Part shown: piece after piece, positions 8,771 to 16,240 of the stretch
Position numbering within the stretch: position 1 is the stretch's first letter
Layout: each line of letters opens with the position of its first letter
Assembly: GCA_000955785.1 (NCBI GenBank)
Contig: JYOD01000053.1
Coordinates: forward strand, 1 to 41,754
Direction: 5' to 3'
DNA length: 41,754 nt
From: Burkholderiaceae bacterium 16
GTDB taxonomy: Bacteria > Pseudomonadota > Gammaproteobacteria > Burkholderiales > Burkholderiaceae
Program-made: the position numbers and the translations under genes
The notes under the pieces: model-generated
The model's input: only the letters and a program-made list of their open reading frames with translations
Told to the model about the DNA's origin: nothing
Databases searched by the model: none

Positions 8771-9726
8771 TCACCGCCCCCCGGCCGGCTCCCGCGACGC
8801 CTGATACCGGGCAACCGCCTGGTCCAGATCCGGCAACATCCGCCCGCGCCCTAGATCCTGGCCCAGCGGCGAGCGCTGCACCAGCGCCAGCACGCCGGGG
8901 TTCATGCCGACGAGCCACAGCATTCCACCGCCTTCGCGGTATGTCTTTTCCGCCTCCGTCAGCATCTTGAGCGCTGCGTACTCGAGATCGAACACAGCGC
9001 CAAGATCCAGCGCGATAACGCGCGCATCGGCATCAGCCATAAGCGGACGCATCTTTTGCGCGATGCGCCCGGCATTGGCGAAGAAGATACGGCCCTCCGG
9101 GCGCAATAACAGCAAGCCGGGAAAGCTCTCGTCTTCCGGATGCTCAGGACCCACCGGCCGGAACAAATGCGTGCCCGGCTTGCGCCTGTGCACATGGACC
9201 GGCGGATCCGATACCTGGTGCGCCAGCGCCAAAAGCGAGACTACGATGGCCACCACAATGCCCTGCAGCGTGCCGAGGAGCACGACGCCGACCATCGCCG
9301 TCACCGCCCAGATAAACTCCGTGCGGCGTACCTGGAGGATCGCGCGAAACTCGACTGGATCGATCAGTCCGACCGGGTACACAATGACCACGGCAGCCAG
9401 CGTGGCGTGCGGCATCTTTGCGATAAACGGTCCGAGCAGCAACATTGTGCCCAGCGCCAGCGCCGCGGTAACCAGTGCACGCTAAGCGGGCGCGACGTTC
9501 CGAGGATGGCATAGATCACCATCGGCAGGAACGCCGTATAGAGCCCGACCCGGATCGGCAAGCCCGCCACTGTTGCATAGGCCAGCGCCTTCGGAATGAC
9601 AACGGCACCGGCTGTGAGCCCGGCGACGACATCCGGCGCGACCCAGTCCTTCTGGTACGCACGGATCCACTCCGGCACCAGCAGGCTAACGCCGCCGCGG
9701 GACGATGCTGACGATTTCCGGTCCAT
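8771..9726 (-). pseudogene. SulP family anion transporter, broken by internal deletion and frameshift
   Basis: The N-terminal 80 or so residues (9726 to about 9484) match the intact SulP at 38247-39953 through AGLPIRVGLYTAF and GTSRPLSV. The next matching sequence, LVTAALALGTMLLLGP, is in another reading frame and corresponds to residue 336 onward of that paralog. About 250 codons (roughly 755 bp, most of the transmembrane domain) are therefore missing at a junction near 9480. From there to 8771 the last helices and the whole STAS domain are preserved. The remaining length, 956 bases, is not a multiple of three. The STAS part could still be translated from an internal ATG at 9445, but a working transporter is not possible. 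Confidence 0.85.
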
Positions 9727-9945
9727 GGGCTCGATCCGCCAATGTCACAATTACGATCAATATCGGGTCCGCTCCCGCTTGGGATGCATGGATGCAATGG
9801 CTCCCGGCCGCTTCCCGCGAACTCCTTGTTGACGCGTGATCTGCCTGGGCTGGCCGCAGGTTGCACAGAGCCTGCCGCTGCGCGCCGCGAGTTTCACTGC
9901 GGCTTCGTCAGCGGGGGATGCATATCCCCCGCGCTCCCGCGCTGC

Positions 9946-10536
9946 TTACTTCCCGGCCGCCGGCTTGACGGATACTGCGAGCGCCTCGGTGTATACAGCC
10001 TCTACCTGGTCGCCCTTCTTGATGTCCTTCAACTGCGCCGGGTCGTCAACCTTCAGGTCCAGCGTATTGCCTTTGGGCCCTTTCAAGGTGACCATCTTCG
10101 TCTTGGCATTGACCGCGACGACGTCGGCAAGGACAGTCACTTCGCGCCCGGCTGTGCCGCCCGGCTTGGCGCCCGGTTCGGACCGGTTCATCGTCGCGCT
10201 CTCGGTGATCGAACTCTTGCCGCGCCCCTCCTTCTTGAGCGTCAACGTCATGGCTTCCTTGTAGTCGACAGTCACCACGTCGCCAACCTTCAGCTGGTCA
10301 AAATTGCGAGCCTCCTCTCCCACCACAAGACTCGTCACCTTGCCCTTCTTGTCCTTCAGCGAGACCGTTCTGGTCGCCGCGTCGATGGCTGTCACCGTGG
10401 CCGTGACGCTGGTTACCCCGCCCACGGTCACTTGGCCCGGCGCCTTTGCGACGTCCACCTTGGTTTCCGGCTGCGCCATCGCCGAACCCGCCATCACCGC
10501 AAGGGCGGCCACCATCAGGAATTTCTTGCTTTGCAT
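9946..10536 (-). CDS. exported two-repeat protein of unknown function
   Basis: A 196-residue protein with a clear signal peptide (MQSKKFLMVAALAVMAGSAMA, cleavage after about residue 21). The mature part consists of two similar modules, about 46-100 and 135-190. Each has the pattern T-V-x-A-I/V-D/N-A-x-T-[RK]-x-V-[ST]-L-K, then a hydrophilic loop, then [QL]-K-x-G-D-x-V-x-[VA]-x-Y-x-E-A, which looks like a small beta-barrel or DUF5666-like fold. It is probably periplasmic. AAAGGAG lies just ahead of the ATG. It is near the end of the pta-ackA operon run; no enzymatic motif is visible. Confidence 0.75.
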   Translation of the reverse strand: MQSKKFLMVAALAVMAGSAMAQPETKVDVAKAPGQVTVGGVTSVTATVTAIDAATRTVSLKDKKGKVTSLVVGEEARNFDQLKVGDVVTVDYKEAMTLTLKKEGRGKSSITESATMNRSEPGAKPGGTAGREVTVLADVVAVNAKTKMVTLKGPKGNTLDLKVDDPAQLKDIKKGDQVEAVYTEALAVSVKPAAGK

Positions 10537-10583
10537 TTTTCTCTCCTTTGAAACACCAGAAACCCGCCTTCACCCGCGCGCCG

Positions 10584-11603
10584 CTACAGCAAACGCTCGG
10601 CCTCGTCGAGCAGGCTCGTGCACGACAACATCGCTGCGCGTGCGAAGCGCACCAGTGCGAACGTACGCACCAGCGGCGGATCGCCGGGAACGCGCGCCGT
10701 CAGCAACTCCAGCATATGCCCGGGCACCGTGCTGCCTTCCGGCAAAAGCACATTCATCAGGCTTAGCCGCCTGCGCTGGCTTTCGATGGAGAAGCACGAC
10801 CTTGCATCCTTGAACACCGCCGCCATGCCTTCCAACTGGCGGTCAAGCGCGCCGGACTTGTCACCCAGTTCGCCCAGTTCCCTGTCGTTCTGTTCGATCT
10901 GCTCGCGCAGCCGGGCCCGTTCGCCGGCGTCCGCCTGCTCGTCGCCGCCCATCACCGAACGCATGCCGGTGCTCTGCCGTTCCAGCAGGCGCAAGCGCGC
11001 CTTCAGCAGGCCATGCTCGCGCTCCAGCACATCGCGCCGCGATGTATCGGCAGCAATATTGGAAAGGCTCTGGAGGACCATCTGATCCAGCATTCGGCGG
11101 ACGATCTCCTCGCGCAGCGCCGCGTCGGTCGTGCCGCAGATCCTGACCTGATGGTCACTGAAACTGACCGTGGTCTGCGGCACCTCGGCACGCATCACAT
11201 CCCCTTCGAGGGCCACGCCCAGCGTATGGCGCTCCGTCATCGTCATGCCCAGCACGGCGCAGGCATCCTGCGCGCCCGCCGACGCCTCGAAAAACTCGCG
11301 CAGGTCCGATGAGCGGCTGAAGGTAAGATCCACGTCATGCGCGGTACCGAAGAAAGCGTGGATATAGGGGTCGGATCCCCACGCCGCCTTGCTGGTTTCC
11401 AGCGGCGCAGGGAGGCCGGCTACGAGGCCCCGCACATAATCGAGCGCCATGCCGATCGCGGGGCCGAGCCGTTGCTCGTAGCGCGGCACCAGCCGCAGGC
11501 GCGGGCTGAGCCTGAGCACGCGCTCCGTCAACCCGGCGATCTCTTGCTCGTCATGCAGGTGCGCGCCGGCGTCACGCCGGCGCAGCCAGTTCAGAATACT
11601 CAT
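10584..11603 (-). CDS. uncharacterised cytosolic protein with coiled coil
   Basis: A 339-residue protein with no signal peptide or membrane helix. Residues 1-160 look globular, and about 190-275 are rich in Glu/Arg/Leu heptads (REHGLLKARLRLLERQ and later RARLREQIEQNDRELGELG) predicted to form a coiled coil. The C-terminal 60 residues are again globular. I do not recognise the family. AAGGGAG precedes the ATG. It sits 41 bases downstream of the RRM-like gene and 47 bases upstream of the exported two-repeat protein, so it is likely co-transcribed with the fermentation genes. Confidence 0.7.
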   Translation of the reverse strand: MSILNWLRRRDAGAHLHDEQEIAGLTERVLRLSPRLRLVPRYEQRLGPAIGMALDYVRGLVAGLPAPLETSKAAWGSDPYIHAFFGTAHDVDLTFSRSSDLREFFEASAGAQDACAVLGMTMTERHTLGVALEGDVMRAEVPQTTVSFSDHQVRICGTTDAALREEIVRRMLDQMVLQSLSNIAADTSRRDVLEREHGLLKARLRLLERQSTGMRSVMGGDEQADAGERARLREQIEQNDRELGELGDKSGALDRQLEGMAAVFKDARSCFSIESQRRRLSLMNVLLPEGSTVPGHMLELLTARVPGDPPLVRTFALVRFARAAMLSCTSLLDEAERLL

Positions 11604-11644
11604 GCAACAGCTCCCTTCACCGCGCTTCGCCCTGCCCTGCGAGA

Positions 11645-11899
11645 TCAGCTATAGCGCTCAGCCATGACCAGCGCGCTGAGGTTGTGGCCTTTCCAGAACA
11701 TGTGCTGGATGCGCGGCTGAAGCTTGCGCAACGCATCCGGCTCGAGGGAATGGAAGGTCAGCATCACGGCTGGCCGCGACCCGTCCCCCGGAACATGCTC
11801 GATTTCGTCAAACGGCGGGAAGCCGTACTTGACCAGGAATTCCCTGATCTCGTCATCGGTGGTGGCGCTGTCGATATTCCCCAGTAGTAGCAAGGACAT
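11645..11899 (-). CDS. small RRM-like (RNA-recognition-motif fold) protein
   Basis: An 84-residue protein with an RNP2-like LLLGNI at the N-terminus, then an acidic helix (TTDDEIREFLVKYG) and a central strand RPAVMLTF at the RNP1 position. The aromatic residues typical of RNP1 are largely missing, so RNA binding is uncertain. It is about 55 percent identical to the protein at 39990-40244, including the shared HMFWKG motif near the C-terminus. GGAGAG precedes the ATG. It lies 32 bases after fabI in the same direction. Confidence 0.75.
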   Translation of the reverse strand: MSLLLLGNIDSATTDDEIREFLVKYGFPPFDEIEHVPGDGSRPAVMLTFHSLEPDALRKLQPRIQHMFWKGHNLSALVMAERYS

Positions 11900-11931
11900 G
11901 ATTCACTCTCCTCGGTTGCTGCCGCGGCGCG

Positions 11932-12714
11932 CTACGCCATGATGTTGACGCCGCCATCCACATACAGCGTTTCTCCCGACAGTCGCCGCGCAAACGGCGT
12001 CGCGAGAAACGCGCAGGTAAAACCGACATCGAGGATGTCGACCAGCTCGCCAAGGGGCGCGCGCTTCGCTGCGTCGCTGAGCATCAGGTCGAAGTCCTTC
12101 AGCCCGGATGCGGCGCGGGTCTTGAGCGGACCAGGCGATATCGCATGCACACGGATGCCCCTGGAGCCGAGCTCGTAGGCCAGGTAGCGCGAAACGGCCT
12201 CCAGCGCGGCTTTCACCGGACCCATTACGTTATAGTTCGGCACCACTCTGTTTGCGCCGTAATAACTCATCGTGAACATCGTGCCCCCGTCCCGCATCAG
12301 AGGCGCGGCCAGCCGCGCCATGCGGATAAAGGAGTGGCAGGAGACGTCCATGGCCTTGCCGAATCCCTCGGCGGAGCAATTCAGCAAGCCGCCTTGCAGA
12401 TCGTCCTTTGGCGCCCAGGCAATCGAATGCACGAGGATATCCAGCTTGCCCCACGTCTTTTCGATCTCGGCGAACACGCTCTCAAGCTCCCCTTCGCGCG
12501 ACACATCGAGCGGCATGAAGATCGGGGCTTCCAGTTCCTTCGCCACCGGCTCCACGTATTGCCTGGACTTTTCGTTCACATAGGTGATCGCGAGGTCGGC
12601 ACCCAGCTCCCGAAAGGCCTTTGCGCAGCCATAGGCGATTGACTGGTCGTTGGCGATCCCGCAAACCAGCGCTTTCTTGCCCGCCAGGATCGGCCGCAGT
12701 GTTTCTGCTGTCAT
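11932..12714 (-). CDS. fabI: enoyl-ACP reductase (NADH), FabI type
   Basis: A 260-residue SDR-superfamily protein with FabI features: GIANDQSIAYGCA at about 19-31 and the active-site set Y151, Y161 and K168 within SYYGANRVVPNYNVMGPVK, matching the Y-10-Y-7-K spacing of E. coli FabI. It reduces the trans-2-enoyl thioester double bond with NADH. The ATG at 12714 overlaps the scoB stop by four bases (ATGA), so it belongs to the pta-ackA-scoAB operon rather than to a fatty acid synthesis cluster. It is probably a second copy beside the housekeeping fabI, which would lie outside the window. Confidence 0.9.
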   Translation of the reverse strand: MTAETLRPILAGKKALVCGIANDQSIAYGCAKAFRELGADLAITYVNEKSRQYVEPVAKELEAPIFMPLDVSREGELESVFAEIEKTWGKLDILVHSIAWAPKDDLQGGLLNCSAEGFGKAMDVSCHSFIRMARLAAPLMRDGGTMFTMSYYGANRVVPNYNVMGPVKAALEAVSRYLAYELGSRGIRVHAISPGPLKTRAASGLKDFDLMLSDAAKRAPLGELVDILDVGFTCAFLATPFARRLSGETLYVDGGVNIMA

Positions 12715-13376
12715 GTTGCTACTCCATCGAGGGACATCTCCGGCACCCGCGCGGGCACCAATAGCCTGGCCTGGGTCGCCTCTAGTACCTGCTCGACCGA
12801 CACGCCGGGTGCCGTCTCCATCAACACCGCCTTGCCCGTAGCGAACGAAATCACTGCCAGTTCGGTGACAACAAGGTCCACCGGCCGCAACCCGGTCAGC
12901 GGCAAAGTGCATTGGCTGACCAGCTTGGACTTGCCCTTTGCGCAATGCTGCATGGCTACAACAACGCGCCTGGCGCCAGCCACCAGGTCCATGGCACCGC
13001 CCATTCCCGGCACAAGCTTGCCGGGAATGGTCCAGTTCGCGAGGTGCCCGGCCTCATCGACCTCCAGTGCCCCCAGCACCGTCATGTCGAGGTGATGCCC
13101 GCGGATCAGGCCAAAGGACATGGCGCTGTCAAACGTACAGGCCCCGGGCAACGCAGTGACCGGCTGGCCCGCCGCGTCGGTCAGGAAGCCTTCGGCCATG
13201 CCTGCCTCCGGGATTGGGCCGGTGCCAATCAGGCCGTTCTCGGACTGGAAAAAGATGTGCATGCCTTGCGGCACATAGTTGGCCACCAGCGTGGGGATGC
13301 CTACGCCGAGGTTGACCAACATGCCGTCGCGCAGTTCTTGCGCCACACGCCTGGCTATCACGGTTTGTGCGTCCAT
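12711..13376 (-). CDS. scoB: 3-oxoacid CoA-transferase subunit B
   Basis: A 221-residue beta subunit of a family I CoA transferase. The catalytic Glu is in the SENGLIG motif (E46), and the family segments NLGVGIPTL and GMGGAMDLV are present. It moves CoA between succinyl-CoA or acetyl-CoA and short-chain or 3-oxo acids, with the A subunit. Two starts are possible: ATG 13415, overlapping the scoA stop as ATGA, or ATG 13376, which has strong AGGAA repeats just upstream. I prefer 13376; the longer form would add a Thr-Gly repeat of 13 residues. Confidence 0.88.
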   Translation of the reverse strand: MDAQTVIARRVAQELRDGMLVNLGVGIPTLVANYVPQGMHIFFQSENGLIGTGPIPEAGMAEGFLTDAAGQPVTALPGACTFDSAMSFGLIRGHHLDMTVLGALEVDEAGHLANWTIPGKLVPGMGGAMDLVAGARRVVVAMQHCAKGKSKLVSQCTLPLTGLRPVDLVVTELAVISFATGKAVLMETAPGVSVEQVLEATQARLLVPARVPEMSLDGVAT

Positions 13377-13381
13377 GGCTT

Positions 13382-13405
13382 TTCCTGTTCCTGTTCCTGT
13401 TCCTG
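13382..13405. repeat. hexanucleotide tandem repeat (TTCCTG)x4
   Basis: Four perfect copies of TTCCTG lie between scoA and scoB; on the coding strand they read as repeated CAGGAA, a Shine-Dalgarno-like sequence directly ahead of the preferred scoB start. In the longer scoB reading they encode Thr-Gly repeats without changing frame. Copy-number change would alter the distance and number of ribosome binding sites. Confidence 0.8.
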
Positions 13406-13411
13406 CCGGTG

Positions 13412-14059
13412 TCATTGATGCGCGATGAGGTAATCGACCAGGACCGATGGCGTGATCACATGATCGGGCGAAATCATGCCGACCGGCACGATATGCGCGG
13501 CATCCACGATGACCGTCGCGGCCGCCATGGCGATGACTGGGTTGAAATTGCGCGCGGTCAGCGCATACACGAGATTGCCCTGGTAATCCGACAGGAATGC
13601 CTCCACCAGCGCAAAGTCGGCGCGCAGCGGTGTCTCCAGCAGATACTCGACGCCCTCCACCTCCAGCTTGCGCTTGCCTGCCTCGACCAGCGTCCCGACG
13701 CCGGTCTGCGTCAGGACGCCGCCCAGCCCGCAACCGGCGGCGCGGATGCGTTCGATCAGGGTCCCCTGCGGCACCAGGTCGACGTCCAGCGCTCCCGCGA
13801 TCATCTGGCGCTGGGTTTCGGGATTGAGGCCGATATGACTGACGATCGCCTTGCGCAAGACGCCCGCCGCAACCAGCTTGCCTATGCCCCTGCCTGGCAC
13901 CGCGGTATCGTTGGCGATCACCGTGAGGTCCCGCTTGCCCTGGCGCAGGAGTTCGTTCATCAGCCGCTCCGGCGTGCCGACGCCCATGAAGCCGCCGACC
14001 ATGACCGTTGCGCCGTCAGGGATCAAGGCGACCGCACCTTCGAGGGAAATGATCTTCAT
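13412..14059 (-). CDS. scoA: 3-oxoacid CoA-transferase subunit A
   Basis: A 215-residue alpha subunit of a family I CoA transferase, with the conserved GATVMVGGFMGVGTPE segment (about 16-31), the ANDTAVPGRGIGKLV loop and the GVGTLVEAGK region. It forms the heteromer with ScoB. The ATG at 14059 overlaps the ackA stop (ATGA); an upstream extension to 14131 lies wholly inside ackA and is not needed. Whether the acceptor is acetoacetate, acetate or another acid cannot be told from sequence. Confidence 0.88.
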   Translation of the reverse strand: MKIISLEGAVALIPDGATVMVGGFMGVGTPERLMNELLRQGKRDLTVIANDTAVPGRGIGKLVAAGVLRKAIVSHIGLNPETQRQMIAGALDVDLVPQGTLIERIRAAGCGLGGVLTQTGVGTLVEAGKRKLEVEGVEYLLETPLRADFALVEAFLSDYQGNLVYALTARNFNPVIAMAAATVIVDAAHIVPVGMISPDHVITPSVLVDYLIAHQ

Positions 14060-15246
14060 AGCGCCTCCGTTCCGATCACCGACTTGGTGTGCCTTGCGAT
14101 CATCAGTTCCTCGTTGGTTGGGATAACCCACACCGGCACCTTGCTCGATGGCATGCTGATTCTCGGCTCGCCCCTGGCGTTCGCTCCGGCATCAAGCACA
14201 ATGCCAAGCCAGTCCGCCTGCCGGCAGACCTGCTCGCGTATCGGCGCGGCATGCTCGCCAACGCCGGCGGTAAACACCAGCGCATCCAGCCCTTGTGCTG
14301 CTGCCGCCAGCGAGCCAAGCTCACGCCCGATCCGGTAGGTATAGAGTTCCACGGCAAAGCGGGCGCGAGGATCCTGGCTGGCAAGCAGCGTACGCATGTC
14401 GCTGGAGATGCCGGATACGCCGAGCAGCCCGGACTTGCGATAGATGAGGTCTTCGACGGCGCGCGCGTCCATGCCGAGCTCATCCATCATGTACAGGATG
14501 ACACCGGGATCCAGGTTGCCGCAGCGTGTGCCCATGGGCAGGCCGTCCACCGCGGTGAATCCCATGGTGCTGGCGACACTCCGCCCGGCCACGAGTGCGC
14601 ACATGCTGCTGCCATTGCCCAGATGCGCGACCACCGTGCGGCCCGCGGCGGCGGTGGCGTCGACAGCCGGCAGGACGCTGGCAATGTACTCGTAGGAAAG
14701 CCCGTGAAAGCCGTAGCGCCGCACGCCGCGCTGCGTGATCGAGGCGGGAAGCGCGAAAGCCTGCGCCGCTTCTGGCTGGCCGCGGTGAAACGCCGTGTCG
14801 AAACAAACCACTTGCGGCAGTTCAGGGCGCCGCTGCGCGAGAATGCGGATAGTCGTGAGGTTGTGCGGCTGGTGCAAAGGGGCCAGGGGGCTCAGGGCGT
14901 CCAGCGCTGAGACGACCTCGGGCGTGGCTTTCACCGCCTGCGTGAACTGCACGCCTCCGTGCACCACGCGGTGCCCCACGGCGGCCAGATGGTGGCCTTC
15001 ACCATGCCCGCGCAGGAAATCGGCAAGAAAGGCAATGGCCCCGTCATGACCCAGTTCGGTGCCATCGCCCCAGTGTTTCGTCTCCACCTCCGCGCCGGAC
15101 GCGTTGGTGGCACGAAAGCCCGGCGACGTGTAGATGCCATCGAGACTGCCGCGCAGCACCAGCTCCGGTTCGTCGCCGTGGGCACCGAAGGCGCTGAACT
15201 TGATGCTCGACGAGCCTGCATTGAGTACCAGTATCACGTCGGCCAT
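14056..15246 (-). CDS. ackA: acetate kinase (or short-chain acid kinase)
   Basis: A 396-residue member of the acetokinase family: LVLNAGSSSIKF at the N-terminus (phosphate 1 motif), GHRVVHGG with the catalytic Arg, the RRYGFHGLSYEYI block, HLGNGSS (phosphate 2) and GTRCGNLDPG. It converts acetyl phosphate and ADP to acetate and ATP. The first gene of the pair, pta, ends only 4 bases upstream, and the scoA start overlaps this stop. Propionate or butyrate could also be substrates. Confidence 0.92.
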   Translation of the reverse strand: MADVILVLNAGSSSIKFSAFGAHGDEPELVLRGSLDGIYTSPGFRATNASGAEVETKHWGDGTELGHDGAIAFLADFLRGHGEGHHLAAVGHRVVHGGVQFTQAVKATPEVVSALDALSPLAPLHQPHNLTTIRILAQRRPELPQVVCFDTAFHRGQPEAAQAFALPASITQRGVRRYGFHGLSYEYIASVLPAVDATAAAGRTVVAHLGNGSSMCALVAGRSVASTMGFTAVDGLPMGTRCGNLDPGVILYMMDELGMDARAVEDLIYRKSGLLGVSGISSDMRTLLASQDPRARFAVELYTYRIGRELGSLAAAAQGLDALVFTAGVGEHAAPIREQVCRQADWLGIVLDAGANARGEPRISMPSSKVPVWVIPTNEELMIARHTKSVIGTEAL

Positions 15247-15250
15247 GGCA

Positions 15251-16189
15251 TTACCCCAGTGCCTTGCCCGACTCGCGGCGGGCCTTTGCCACCAGCGCGG
15301 CGACCGCGCAGGATGCCAGCCGGGTCGACACGGAGTCCGCCCTGCTGGTGAGGATGATAGGTACCCGCGCGCCGAGCACAATGCCGGCCGCATCGGCACC
15401 GGCGAGAAAGGACAGGCTCTTGGCGAGCATGTTGCCGGCCTCCAGGTCGGGCACCAGCAGCACGTTGGCGCGGCCCGCAACCGGCGAATCGATCTTCTTG
15501 ATGCGGGCGGCCTCCAGGTTGATGGCGTTGTCGAGCGCCAGAGGGCCGTCAACGATCGCGCCGGTAATCTGGTGACGTTCAACCATCTTGCACAGCGCTG
15601 CAGCTTCGATGGTGGACGGAACCTTCGGATTGACGGTCTCCATCGCCGACAGGATCGCCACCCTTACCTCCTTGAACTGCAGCGCATGGGCCAGATCGAT
15701 CGCGTTCTGGAGGATGTCCGCCTTCTCGGCGAGCGTGGGAGCAATGTTCACGGCGGCGTCCGTGATAATCAGCGCCTCCTCATGGTCCGGCACGTCCATC
15801 ACGAAGCAGTGACTGACACGCCGGGAGGTGCGCAAGCCGGTATCGCCCTTTACCACCGCCGCCATCAGCTCATCCGTGTGCAGACTGCCTTTCATCAGCG
15901 CCTCTGCCTTGCCTTCGCGCACCAGTTGCACGGCAGCGGCGGCAGCCGCATGGCTGAAGGGCGCATCGACGATTGGATACGGGCTGATGTCGATACCGTC
16001 GGCCTTGGCCGTTTCCTCGATGCGCGCCCTGGGACCAACCAGGATGGGGGCGATCAGCCCCATCTGTGCAGCTTCCACCGCCCCTTCCAGCGAACTCCGG
16101 TCGCACGGATGCACCACCGCCGTCGGCGTTGGCGGGATGGACTTGCAGAACTCAATCAATCGCTGGTACTTCTCGTGCTTCGTGTTCAC
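15251..16189 (-). CDS. pta: phosphate acetyl/butyryltransferase
   Basis: A 312-residue enzyme of the PTA_PTB family (short form without the P-loop domain of E. coli Pta). Conserved blocks include MKGSLHTDELM, the RVSHCFVMDVP loop, ITDAAVNIAPTL, and VDGPLALDNAIN. It exchanges CoA for phosphate on acetyl-CoA or another short acyl-CoA. Two in-frame GTG codons compete for the start: 16195 abuts the GGAGGA sequence, while 16189 is spaced 6-7 bases from it, so I chose 16189. It follows the DUF3141 gene by 51 bases. Confidence 0.87.
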   Translation of the reverse strand: MNTKHEKYQRLIEFCKSIPPTPTAVVHPCDRSSLEGAVEAAQMGLIAPILVGPRARIEETAKADGIDISPYPIVDAPFSHAAAAAAVQLVREGKAEALMKGSLHTDELMAAVVKGDTGLRTSRRVSHCFVMDVPDHEEALIITDAAVNIAPTLAEKADILQNAIDLAHALQFKEVRVAILSAMETVNPKVPSTIEAAALCKMVERHQITGAIVDGPLALDNAINLEAARIKKIDSPVAGRANVLLVPDLEAGNMLAKSLSFLAGADAAGIVLGARVPIILTSRADSVSTRLASCAVAALVAKARRESGKALG

Positions 16190-16240
16190 TTGCACTCCTC
16201 CTGCTCGATTAAGCCGCCGCCGGCAGCATTCCCTGCGCGC

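Noticed and set aside
8771..9726. Annotation as two separate working genes (short membrane protein plus STAS protein)
   Set aside because: The two parts align end to end with one intact paralog apart from the missing centre, so a single broken gene is the simpler reading.
13367..14338. 323-codon frame antisense to scoA and ackA
   Set aside because: Composition is that of an antisense shadow and the opposite strand encodes clear enzymes.
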